A stretch of 64,000 nucleotides of DNA from Actinomycetota bacterium (lineage in GTDB: Bacteria; Actinomycetota; Thermoleophilia; UBA2241): assembly GCA_012514235.1 (NCBI GenBank), contig JAAZAR010000105.1:1-64000 (forward strand). The letters run 5' to 3'. The position numbers and the translations under genes were made by a program. Position 1 is the first letter of the stretch. Every line of letters begins with the position of its first letter. Below, one piece after another: positions 9,209-18,044 of the stretch. Under the pieces are notes generated by a model that saw nothing but the letters and a program-made list of their open reading frames with translations, did no database searches and was not told the origin of the DNA.

Positions 9209-9889
9209 ATGGGGATCGTGCACGCACATCGTGGGCGCCTCACGCCCGCCGTCATCCTCGCCGTGCTGATGACGCTCGCCGTCGTCGTCACGCTTGGCCT
9301 GGTCGCCGCGCCGGCAAGCGCGCAGGCCAGCTTCAAGACGTGTGGCGCCTGCCACACTTCGGCTGAGTCGCACAGCGGCAGCCCGGCGCACATCGCGGCT
9401 TTCGGCGCCGCTCAGTGCTCGACGTGTCATGTGAACGGGACCACGGCCGACGGTGTCGTGGCCGCCGCTTGCGCCAGTGCCGCCTGTCACGGCAGCACTG
9501 ATGCGATCCTGGGCACCACGCAGCACGTGGCCAACGGCTGCGGCACGACGCCCGGGTGCCACGGCGTCGCACCGGTCGTCGCCAAGACGACCCTGACGCT
9601 CAAGGCCTCGCCGACCTCCGTGAAGGTCAAGAAGTCGATCAAGTTCTCCGGCGCGGCCGGGCCTCTGCCTGCCCTCGCGGGCGCGAAGGTCTCCATGAAG
9701 GTGGAGCGCAAGGTCGGCAAGAAGTGGGTCAAGATGAAGACCGGTACGGCGACCGTCAAGGCCACCGGTGCCTACTCCTGGACCTACAAGGCTACCAAGA
9801 AGGGTTCGCATCGCGTCACGGCGTCCATAGCCAAGAAGGCAAACGCCTACACCGCCAAGAAGCTGGTCAAGAGCTTCAAGGTGAAGTGA
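9209..9889 (+). CDS. secreted multiheme c-type cytochrome-like protein with Lys-rich C-terminal beta domain
   Basis: Signal peptide; TCGACH, CSTCH, CASAACH, CGTTPGCH; C-term TTLTLKASPTSVKVKKSIKFSG...SHRVTASIAKKANAYTAKKLVKSFKVK; ATG 9209 with GGAG. Confidence 0.75.
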   Translation: MGIVHAHRGRLTPAVILAVLMTLAVVVTLGLVAAPASAQASFKTCGACHTSAESHSGSPAHIAAFGAAQCSTCHVNGTTADGVVAAACASAACHGSTDAILGTTQHVANGCGTTPGCHGVAPVVAKTTLTLKASPTSVKVKKSIKFSGAAGPLPALAGAKVSMKVERKVGKKWVKMKTGTATVKATGAYSWTYKATKKGSHRVTASIAKKANAYTAKKLVKSFKVK

Positions 9890-9921
9890 CGCACGGCCGG
9901 CCGCCGCGGCCGGCAGAGAAG

Positions 9922-9967
9922 AACGCCGAGGGCGGGCGGTCCGCTGGGACCGCCCGCCCTCGGCGTT
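9922..9967 (+). terminator. perfect 21-bp hairpin, 4-nt loop
   Basis: aacgccgagggcgggcggtcc gctg ggaccgcccgccctcggcgtt. Confidence 0.85.
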
Positions 9968-10039
9968 TCGTGCGTCGGGCTCGCCTCGCGGCGCCGCTCG
10001 GCCGTGAAGCAGCACGGGCGTCGGCCGGAGGCCGGACCG

Positions 10040-10612
10040 CTACAGGTCCACGCGGTCCGGCGCGTCACGCGGATCAGCGAACCACTCACGCTCAACGAAG
10101 CCGCGATCGGTGATGCCCTCGAGCGACTGCTTGAAGTACTTGCCGTGGCCCTCCACGGCGACTGAGCCGTCCGACAGCAGGATCTCCCCCGTGCCCTCGA
10201 AGAGCCGGCTCGTGTCGCGCGTGATGCGGGCGACGCAGCGCACCTCCTCGTCCAGCAGCACCGGCTTGCGGAAGCGGGCCGAGAACTCGACCGTGACGCC
10301 CCAGGCGCCGGGCTCGAGCAACAGGATCGCCCGGCCGATCGTCTCGTCGAGGATGGCGGAGCTGATGCCGCCGTGCAGGCGACCCGGGTAGCTCTGGTGC
10401 TCTTCGCGAACGTGGAACACGCCGAGGAGCTCGGGACCGGTCGCGGCGCCTGAAGCAGCCGGATCTGCCGGGCTCAGTTCGTAGTAGCGCGCGTGCAGCC
10501 CGGCGGGGTTGTCGCGTCCGCACACCAGACACATGCGGCTGATGTTCTGTACCTGGTCGATCCTGCGCGTGGACGTGGTGGCTCCTCTCGGACCGCGACT
10601 CTCGTCAATCAT
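10040..10612 (-). CDS. PaaI/HotDog-fold thioesterase family protein
   Basis: MCLVCGRDNPAGLHARYYELS...EEHQSYPGRLHGGISSAILDETIGRAI...VTVEFSARFRKPVLLDEEVRCVARI; start 10612 or internal ATG 10534. Confidence 0.8.
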   Translation of the reverse strand: MIDESRGPRGATTSTRRIDQVQNISRMCLVCGRDNPAGLHARYYELSPADPAASGAATGPELLGVFHVREEHQSYPGRLHGGISSAILDETIGRAILLLEPGAWGVTVEFSARFRKPVLLDEEVRCVARITRDTSRLFEGTGEILLSDGSVAVEGHGKYFKQSLEGITDRGFVEREWFADPRDAPDRVDL

Positions 10613-10696
10613 ACGCGACCGTGCCGTCAGCGAAGGGCGGCCGCCGGCCGGACTCCGTCTTCTGGTGGAGGTGGTTGGCTGGACGCGGTAGGCTGC

Positions 10697-12208
10697 ATGG
10701 CGGAAGCGGAGGCAGCAGTGACGACGGCGGCACGACCGCAGGCAGAACCAGGGGGGCGCTTTCTCAGGCTCATGGGCAGCGTGGAGGCGCTCCGTCGCCG
10801 CGGCCTCGCCGGCGTGCTCGTGGCCTTGTCCGTCGCCGGGGCGCTGGCGCTCGACCTCGCCATCCCGAGCTACCCCATCGCCGGCTTCTACCTCGTGCCG
10901 GTCACTCTCGCCGCCCTCACCCTCCGCATCCGTCGGGCCCTTGTGGTGAGCGGTGTGTGTCTGGGGCTGGCGCTCGCTGTGATCCAGGTCCAGGGACGCT
11001 GGGACGGGCCGACAGTCAGTGTCGCCTGCTTCACCGTCCTGAGCGGCGCCGCCCTCATCGCGCTGTCGTACCTGTTCAAGCAGGTCGGGGAGCTCTACGA
11101 GACGGAGCGCATCGCGACGGGGATGCTCGAGTCGCTGGCGGCGCAGCTGCAGACCCTGCAGGAGGTCGTGGTCCTCGACTACGACCGTCCGCTGTCGGAA
11201 CTGCTCGGCGGCGTCGTGGAGCAGGCGCGCCAACTCCTGGGGTGCGACGACTGCCGGATCTACAGGTTCGACGAGCAGCGCCAGGTGCTCGTGGCGGCAG
11301 GCGCAGGGGGGACGGCAGCGCACTCCCCGACCCTGCCGCTCACCGAGGGAGGACCGGTCGTCCGCGCCCATATCGAGCGGCAGCCCGTCGCCCTCCGCGG
11401 TGATGGGCCGGAGGGGGCGCTGCTCGCCGTCCCGCTGCTGGTGCGCTCGGAACCCTACGGCGTGCTGGCGCTGACCTATCGCGGCGAGCGCGAGTTCACG
11501 GACCTCGACGTCCGGCTCGCCGCCTCGTTCGGCGGTCAGGTGGCGCTCGCCATCGAGAACGGCCGCCTGCGCGACGAGGTCCGCCAGGCGGCGGCGGCCA
11601 GCGAGCGCTCGCGGCTCGCCCGGGACCTGCACGACTCCGTCACGCAGTCCCTGTTCGCCGCGAGTCTCAAGGCCGAGGCCGTCCGTCGTCGCTGGCGCCC
11701 GGCGTCGGAGGAGGCGCGCGAGAACCTCCGGGACGTGGAGCGGCTCGCCCGGGGAGCGCTCGCCGAGATGCGCACCCTCCTCATGGAGCTGCGGCCGGAC
11801 GCGCTCGCCGGAGCGTCGCTCCCGCGCCTGCTCGAGCTGCTCGTCGCCGCCGCCGAGGGCGGCTCGCGCGTGCGGGTCGAGCTGGACGTGCGGGGGCCGT
11901 CCGGACTGCCGGAGCACGTGAGCGTCGCGCTCTTCCGGATCGCCCAGGAGGCGCTGCAGAACATGAGCCGCCATTCCGGCGCCGACCGGGCGTGGGTTAT
12001 GCTCGACGCGTCGGGACCCGATGTCCGCCTGACCGTGCGCGACGACGGCCGTGGGTTCGACGTGGAGGCCGTACCGTCCGACCACCTCGGTCTGAGGATG
12101 ATGCGTGAGCGCGCGGAGGATGCCGGCGTCAGGGTGACCGTCGAGAGCGTCCCCGTGGCCGGCACGACGGTGACGGCGGTCTGGGCGAAGGAAGACGGGA
12201 AGGCATGA
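10697..12208 (+). CDS. membrane sensor histidine kinase (GAF, HisKA_3/NarL type)
   Basis: N-terminal TM helices, GAF-like region, SERSRLARDLHDSVTQSLFAASLKAEAVRRR, ATPase motif VRDDGRGFDVEAVPSDHLGLRMMRERAEDAG. Confidence 0.9.
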   Translation: MAEAEAAVTTAARPQAEPGGRFLRLMGSVEALRRRGLAGVLVALSVAGALALDLAIPSYPIAGFYLVPVTLAALTLRIRRALVVSGVCLGLALAVIQVQGRWDGPTVSVACFTVLSGAALIALSYLFKQVGELYETERIATGMLESLAAQLQTLQEVVVLDYDRPLSELLGGVVEQARQLLGCDDCRIYRFDEQRQVLVAAGAGGTAAHSPTLPLTEGGPVVRAHIERQPVALRGDGPEGALLAVPLLVRSEPYGVLALTYRGEREFTDLDVRLAASFGGQVALAIENGRLRDEVRQAAAASERSRLARDLHDSVTQSLFAASLKAEAVRRRWRPASEEARENLRDVERLARGALAEMRTLLMELRPDALAGASLPRLLELLVAAAEGGSRVRVELDVRGPSGLPEHVSVALFRIAQEALQNMSRHSGADRAWVMLDASGPDVRLTVRDDGRGFDVEAVPSDHLGLRMMRERAEDAGVRVTVESVPVAGTTVTAVWAKEDGKA

Positions 12209-12873
12209 CGGAGGGAGGCACGGTGGCGGACGCCGGAGCCGAAGACAGGATCAGGGTCGTCATCGTCGACGATCACGTGCTGGTGCGCAGCGGCCTGGAG
12301 GTCGTGCTCGGCATGTTCGACGACATCGAGCTCGTCGGCCAGGCGGGCGACGGCGACGAGGCCGTGCGCCTGTGTCGTGAGCTGTCCCCCGACGTGGTCC
12401 TCATGGACCTCGTCATGCCCGGCGGCACCTCGGGCGTGGACGCCACCAAGCAGGTGCTCGAGTCGTGTCCGGAGACCAGGGTCCTGGCGCTCACCAGCTT
12501 CGGCGAGGACGCCCTCATCCACGAGACGCTGCGCGCCGGCGCCATCGGCTATCTGATGAAGAACGTCTCGGCGGACCAGCTCGCGGAGGCCGTCCGCGCC
12601 GCCCACGCCGGGCGCTCCACGCTGGCGCCCGAGGCGGCCGACGCGCTGGTCCGCTCGGTCTCCGGTCCGCCGCAGGGCGCCGAGGCGCTCACGGCGCGCG
12701 AGCGACAGGTGCTCGCGCTCATGGCCGACGGCCTCACCAACGCCGACATCGCGGAGCGCCTCGTCATCGGCGTCGCGACCGTCAAGACGCACGTCAGCAG
12801 CATCATGGCCAAGCTCGGCGTCTCGACGCGCACGGAAGCCACCTCGATCGCCATCCGCCGGAAGCTGGTCTGA
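12205..12873 (+). CDS. NarL/LuxR-family response regulator (ATGA overlap with kinase)
   Basis: RVVIVDDHVLVRSGLEVVL...DVVLMDLVMPG...LTARERQVLALMADGLTNADIAERLVIGVATVKTHVSSIMAKLGVSTRTEA. Confidence 0.95.
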   Translation: MTEGGTVADAGAEDRIRVVIVDDHVLVRSGLEVVLGMFDDIELVGQAGDGDEAVRLCRELSPDVVLMDLVMPGGTSGVDATKQVLESCPETRVLALTSFGEDALIHETLRAGAIGYLMKNVSADQLAEAVRAAHAGRSTLAPEAADALVRSVSGPPQGAEALTARERQVLALMADGLTNADIAERLVIGVATVKTHVSSIMAKLGVSTRTEATSIAIRRKLV

Positions 12874-13004
12874 GCGGCAGGGGCCGCCTTCGGAGGGCGC
12901 AGCCACCTCACGACGTCCCGTCGGACTCAGGAACCGCCCGACAGCCGTACTCGACTCATACTTTCGGGTGACCTTGTTCTACGTCTTTCGCTTGATGCAC
13001 GGAG

Positions 13005-13048
13005 GGGCCGGGACTGCTTCAATTGAAGCCCGGAAGCAGTCCCGGCCC
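13005..13048. terminator. perfect 16-bp inverted repeat, 12-nt loop
   Basis: gggccgggactgcttc aattgaagcccg gaagcagtcccggccc. Confidence 0.65.
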
Positions 13049-13168
13049 GTCGCTTCGCTCGTTCCCGTCACCCGGCCCCTCGCACGCGCTGCGCCGTGCC
13101 GTATGTGCGCCTGGTTGCCGCACTGCGGTCGCGCGCGGCGCCATGGCGAAATCTGAGAAGGACAGTCG

Positions 13169-15457
13169 TTGGCACGCCGCAAGCGCAGAGAAGGACACTC
13201 GCTCCAGAAGGTGCTGGGGGTCGGAGCTCTCTTCAGCACGGCGTACGGCAACGTCGGCTCCTCCATCTACTACGCGCTCGGCGTGGTCGCCGTGGCGGCG
13301 CTCGGCCTCACGCCGGCGGTGTTCGTCATCACGGGATGCCTGTTCATCGCCACCGCCTGGTCCTACTCCGAGGCCACGGCGGCCATGCCGGAGGCGGGGG
13401 GCGCGTCCAGTTTCACCCGACGCGCCTTCAACGAGTTCGCCAGCTTCGGGGTCGGCTGGGCGCAGATGCTCACCTACACGGCCACCATCGCCATCTCGGC
13501 GCTGTTCGTGCCGCAGTACCTGTCGATCTTCTGGCCGATCCTCAAGGAGTCGCCGTACAACGTGATCGGCGGCGCCGTCACGATCCTCGTCCTCGTGGTA
13601 CTCAACATCGTGGGCATCAAGGAGGCGGCCGCGCTCAACGTGGTGCTGGCCCTGCTCGACCTCGGCACGCAGGTGCTCATCATGATCATCGCGCTCGTGC
13701 TCCTGCTCGAGCCCAGGATCCTGATCGACCAGATCCAGTGGGGCGTCGCACCGACCTGGAGCCAGTTCCTGTACGGCCTCGCCATGGGCACCGTGGCCTA
13801 CACCGGCATCGAGACCATCTCGAACATGGCCGAGGAGGCTCAGCGGCCGGACAAGGACGTGCCGCGATCGATCAACTTCGTCATCGTCGCGGTGCTCGTG
13901 GTGTACATCGGCATGCCGCTGGCGGCGCTCTCGGCGATGAACGTCGGCGCCAACACGGTGCCCGTCGACCTGGCCTCGGGCAGGACCGTGCCGGTCGAGG
14001 TCATCCCGGGCGAGCCCGAGGGCACGTACGTCCTCAAGTCGGATCCCGAGGTGACGGCGTACGTGCCGCTCCAGACGCTGGAGGACGGGCGCGTGGTCAT
14101 CCCCGCGCAGGAGCCGACCGGCGAGGTGAGGACGGTCGACGGGCAGGAGGTCACGACGCTGCACGGCACCCAGCTGGGCAGCAACTACCTCGCCGACCCC
14201 GTCCTCGGCATGGTCCGCTTCCTGCCGGACGACGTCTCGTGGCTGCGCTGGATCCTCGGCCCCTGGGTCGGCATCCTGGCGGCCACGATCCTCTTCATCG
14301 CCACCAACGCCGGCATCATCGGCGTCTCCCGCCTCGCGTTCTCGCTCGGTCACCACCGCCAGCTGCCGCGTGCGCTCGGTCGCGTGCATCCCACGCGGCT
14401 CACTCCCTACGTCGCGATCGTCCTCTTCGGCATCATCGCGGTGATCCTCATCCTGCCGGGGGAGATCCCGTTCCTGGCGGACCTGTACGCCTTCGGCTCG
14501 ATGATCTCGTTCACTGCCGCCCACCTGTCGGTCGTCGTGTTGCGGCGCAAGGAACCCGACCTCGCCCGCCCCTTCCGGCCGCCGCTCAACGTGCGGATCG
14601 GCACGACGTCGGTGCCGCTCACCGCGGTGCTCGGCGGCATCGGCACGTTCGCCGTCTGGTGCGTCATCGTCTCCTACAAGCCGATGAGCGGCATCATCGG
14701 CGTCGCGTGGGTCGCCGCGGGCCTCGTGGCCTACGTCGTCTACCGCACGGCGCACGGCTATTCGCTGACGAAGACGGTCACGGCGCCGACGCTGCCGGCT
14801 TCGCTGCAGGAAGACGTGGTCTACGACCAGCTGCTGGTGCCGCTGCGCGACACCGAGGTGAGCGACGAGATGATGGTCCTCGCCTGTCAGCTCGCCACCG
14901 AGCGCGACTCGTCCATCGACACGCTGTACGTGATCGAGGTGCCGCTCAACCTGCCCATCGACGCGAGTCTGCCGGATGAGAACCGGCGCGCCCACGAGGT
15001 GCTGGAGCGCGCCAGCCGCGCCGCGGACCAGTTCAAGATCAAGGTGACGCCGCACGTCGTCACGGCGCGGTCGGCGGGGCGGGCGATCGTCGAAGAGGCC
15101 ATCGCCCGCCGCTCCGAGGTCATCGTCCTCGGCTCGCAGGGCAAGCGACGCGTCGGCAACAGGGTGTTCGGCGGCACCATCGACTACGTGCTGAACAACC
15201 TGCCCTGCGAGGCGATCATCAACGTCGTCCCCAAGCAGGGAGCCGCCGACGCGGTGAGGGCGAGCGTGGCGTCGAGGATCACGGTGCCGGCGCCGGCCCC
15301 AGCGTCGCGGGAACCGGCGCTCCCGTCGGCCGGCTCTGCGACGTCGGCAGGCGACGTCAGACGCAGGGCGCAGAGTCTGCCGCTCGGCCGCTATCTCGCG
15401 TCGCGCCGGGATCGCCGCGACGAGGGCGACGAAGACGACCCCGAGTCCGACGGCTGA
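13169..15457 (+). CDS. APC-superfamily amino acid permease fused to C-terminal universal stress protein domain
   Basis: APC N-term (GVGALFSTAYGNVGSSIYYALGVVAVAALGLTPAVF...AMPEAGGASSFTRRAFNEF); C-term YDQLLVPLRDTEVSDEMMVLACQLATERDSSIDTLYVIEVPL...EVIVLGSQGKRRVGNRVFGGTIDYVLNNLPCEAIINVV. Confidence 0.9.
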   Translation: MARRKRREGHSLQKVLGVGALFSTAYGNVGSSIYYALGVVAVAALGLTPAVFVITGCLFIATAWSYSEATAAMPEAGGASSFTRRAFNEFASFGVGWAQMLTYTATIAISALFVPQYLSIFWPILKESPYNVIGGAVTILVLVVLNIVGIKEAAALNVVLALLDLGTQVLIMIIALVLLLEPRILIDQIQWGVAPTWSQFLYGLAMGTVAYTGIETISNMAEEAQRPDKDVPRSINFVIVAVLVVYIGMPLAALSAMNVGANTVPVDLASGRTVPVEVIPGEPEGTYVLKSDPEVTAYVPLQTLEDGRVVIPAQEPTGEVRTVDGQEVTTLHGTQLGSNYLADPVLGMVRFLPDDVSWLRWILGPWVGILAATILFIATNAGIIGVSRLAFSLGHHRQLPRALGRVHPTRLTPYVAIVLFGIIAVILILPGEIPFLADLYAFGSMISFTAAHLSVVVLRRKEPDLARPFRPPLNVRIGTTSVPLTAVLGGIGTFAVWCVIVSYKPMSGIIGVAWVAAGLVAYVVYRTAHGYSLTKTVTAPTLPASLQEDVVYDQLLVPLRDTEVSDEMMVLACQLATERDSSIDTLYVIEVPLNLPIDASLPDENRRAHEVLERASRAADQFKIKVTPHVVTARSAGRAIVEEAIARRSEVIVLGSQGKRRVGNRVFGGTIDYVLNNLPCEAIINVVPKQGAADAVRASVASRITVPAPAPASREPALPSAGSATSAGDVRRRAQSLPLGRYLASRRDRRDEGDEDDPESDG

Positions 15458-16215
15458 CGGAAGGGACCGAGTGATGAGTCTGGCGGCCGCCTCAAACGGC
15501 CCTGCCGCGCTGTCCCGTCCGTGCCGCGCAGTGCTGCTCCGCCGTACCGCACCGCGAACACCAGGTTCCATCCGGTCTCGTACCCCTCACGCGTCGCTTC
15601 GGCGCGCTCGCCGAGCGCCGCCCAGCCGCGATGCTCGAGGTCGACCCTGGTGAGCCTGCCCTCCGGGGTGAACCGCACCTCGACCTCCGTGGCGACCTCG
15701 TCGTCGTATCCGGGATGCCAGGTGAACACCGCCCGCATGGGCGGGTCCCCGACGAGGAACTCTCCCCACTCGGACGTCCGGCCGTCCGCCGCATGCTCGA
15801 CGAGGCGACCTCCCGGCTGCGCCTCGACGGTGACGCGGGCGGCCTCCTCGCCGTACACGGAGTGCGACGCCAGCGGCCACCAGGCGTCCATGCCCGTGAA
15901 GAACAGGTCGAACGCCCGGTCGGGCGGCAGCGGCACCACGATCGTCTTGCGCACAGGTGGGATGACTGCGGGCTGCATGTCTCCTCCTCTGCGCCGCTCC
16001 TCCTGCGCGGCGGCGGTGCAGCGGGTGAGTGCGGTGCCCCAGAGCCCCTCCAGATAGGCATGGACGGCAGCCAGACCTGACGGAGCGAGGCGGTAGAGGT
16101 GCCGGGTACCGGCGGTGCGCTCGTCGACGAGGCCGGCGTCGCGCAGCACCTTGAGGTGCTGCGATACCGCCGGCCGCGTCAGTCGAGGACCATGCGCGTC
16201 CCGTGCGAGGGGGGC
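15391..16215 (-). pseudogene. ArsR HTH + AHSA1/SRPBCC fusion lacking the N-terminal helices (probably 5'-truncated)
   Basis: Frame reads ...HGPRLTRPAVSQHLKVLRDAGLVDERTAGTRHLYRLAPSGLAAVHAYLEGLW...IVVPLPPDRAFDLFFTGMDAWWPLASHSV...GYETGWNLVFAVRYGGAALR; no ATG/GTG/TTG before the HTH in the stretch read up to the stop of the upstream gene. Confidence 0.55.
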
Positions 16216-16243
16216 GGATCGAGGGGGCGCATGCCCGGTCGAT

Positions 16244-16723
16244 TCAGAAGAACCGGATGAGCCCGACGAGCTCGAAGATCACCAGGGAGGCGTAGGCTGC
16301 GAAGAGGATCACCGCCGTCGTCAACGCGGCACGGTACCGGCGCAGCAGCCACAGCCCGAGCGTGGCCAGCGCGACCACGCCGATCTTGACGCCCGCGGCC
16401 TGGACCGGGCCGGCGTCGATCAGATACGCCATCAGCGGATTGAGCTCGGCCGCGCCCATCTCCAGGACGATGAGGGTGATGAGGAGGTCGAGCACGCTCA
16501 GCAGGTTGATCATGATGAGCAGCTCGAGGAAGAGGACCGGCTGGTCGCGGAGTCTGAGCGCCGGCGTCTCGAGGGCCGCGAGGACGGGGGAACGGCAGAC
16601 GTTCCGGCGCCGGTCGAAGCCGGAGCGCCGCTCCTGCACGCGCAACCGGCGCTCGCGGCGTCGTTCCGGACCCGGGGTCCGGCAGACGGGTGCAGTCGAC
16701 CGTGCGCGGTAGGAGATCGCCAT
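16244..16723 (-). CDS. DUF5658-like membrane protein
   Basis: ERRSGFDRRR...LELLIMINLLSVLDLLITLIVLEMGAAELNPLMAYLIDAGPVQAAGVKIGVVALATLGLWLLRRYRAALTTAVILFAAYASLVIFELVGLIRFF. Confidence 0.8.
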   Translation of the reverse strand: MAISYRARSTAPVCRTPGPERRRERRLRVQERRSGFDRRRNVCRSPVLAALETPALRLRDQPVLFLELLIMINLLSVLDLLITLIVLEMGAAELNPLMAYLIDAGPVQAAGVKIGVVALATLGLWLLRRYRAALTTAVILFAAYASLVIFELVGLIRFF

Positions 16724-17083
16724 ACCGGGTCTCTTCCCGCACCCGCTGGGCCGCAGGCGGCGTCCGTTGGCGTCCAGATGCGAGCGTCCATGGGGGCGAC
16801 GAGACCGTCCTGGACAACGTCTTCAGGCTCAACCACAACGTGCGGCCGCGTCAGGAGCGGGCGGCCTGACCGGCGGCCCGCTGCGCTGCGAGCGCGGCCG
16901 CGGCTCCGCGCCTCCGGTCCGCCACGCGCCCGTGGCGGGCCTCGGCGGGCGTTGCCCGCGAAGGCCACGGAGAGTCACGCACGGCTAAACGAACGTACTA
17001 TGCCAGCCCGTTTCGGCCGGGACGACGCGCGTGGTAGAAGCAGTGCGTCAACGCCGACCGTCAACGCCGACCAGGGAGCAGAC

Positions 17084-17746
17084 GTGCGAGTCCTCATCGC
17101 CCACGGAAGCAGCAAGGCCCGGAGGGCGCTCGCCGACGTCGTGATGCGCGGAGCAGGGCGTCGGATCGAGGTGCTGGATGTCGAGATCATCACCGCCGAG
17201 AACGGCGCCGAGACACTCGATCTGCTCCTGCACGACGATCCGCCCGAGGTGGCGCTCGTCGACTGGGACCTGCCCGAGATCGAGGGTCCCGAGATGTGCC
17301 GTCTGGTGCGGGACTTCCATCACGGGGAACACACGCACCTCGTGGTCCTGGCGTCCTCCAGACACGACGACGTTGTGGACGCCTGGCGGGCCGGCGCCGC
17401 CGACTGCGTCTCGACGCCGGCCTCCCCGGACGTCCTGTGGGCGGCCGTCGAGAAGGGGCTTCATGCGGCCGGCACGCGCCGGATGCGTGCCGTGGACGTG
17501 TGGGCCGTGTGCAGCCCCGACGAGTGGGCTTCGGGTGACGGCGAGCCGGACCTCGGCGACGTGGGACCTGCGGCGCTGGACGCGCTGAAGACAGGCGACG
17601 GCATCGCCGACCACGATGATCTCGACGCCGCCGAGCTCAGCGCCGACCTGCAGCCTGAGTACGGACCGGCACTGCGGTCCGGGCGGCGCGAGGCCGAAGA
17701 GCCACGCGGCGCTGCCCTCCTGCAGGCCGTCCTCAGCGAGTCCTGA
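17084..17746 (+). CDS. response-regulator receiver-like protein with C-terminal extension
   Basis: VRVLIAHGSSKARRALADVV...PPEVALVDWDLPEIEGPEMCRLVRDF...LVVLASSRHDDVVDAWRAGAADCVSTPASPDVLWAAVEKGL; GTG at 17084 after GGGAG. Confidence 0.8.
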   Translation: MRVLIAHGSSKARRALADVVMRGAGRRIEVLDVEIITAENGAETLDLLLHDDPPEVALVDWDLPEIEGPEMCRLVRDFHHGEHTHLVVLASSRHDDVVDAWRAGAADCVSTPASPDVLWAAVEKGLHAAGTRRMRAVDVWAVCSPDEWASGDGEPDLGDVGPAALDALKTGDGIADHDDLDAAELSADLQPEYGPALRSGRREAEEPRGAALLQAVLSES

Positions 17747-18044
17747 GGAGCGGGCCCCCGGCAGCCTTGCCCAAGCGCTCGCCTCGGCCCGCTCCTCAGT
17801 CCTCGCCCCCTGATCCAAGCGCTCGCTCGGCCGCCCCTCAGTCCTCGCTCCCTGACCCATGGCCCGGTCCGGTAGACCCCGGCTCCTTGATCGACCCGGT
17901 GGGCCTGCCGTCGGCTCCGACGGTCGCGGCCCGGACGATCCGGCGGGCTCCCGCTCACGCACGCCGGACGGGGTAGTATCCGGTGGCGCGGCTCGGATGG
18001 CGAGCGCCCAGGGGAGCGGGTGGGCGCTCCAGGAGAAGGCTGGG

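Noticed and set aside
13019-15571. 850-aa minus-strand ORF antisense to the APC-USP gene
   Set aside because: Charged low-complexity (RHDDAEEDDRDV...) shadow ORF; the plus-strand gene is well supported.
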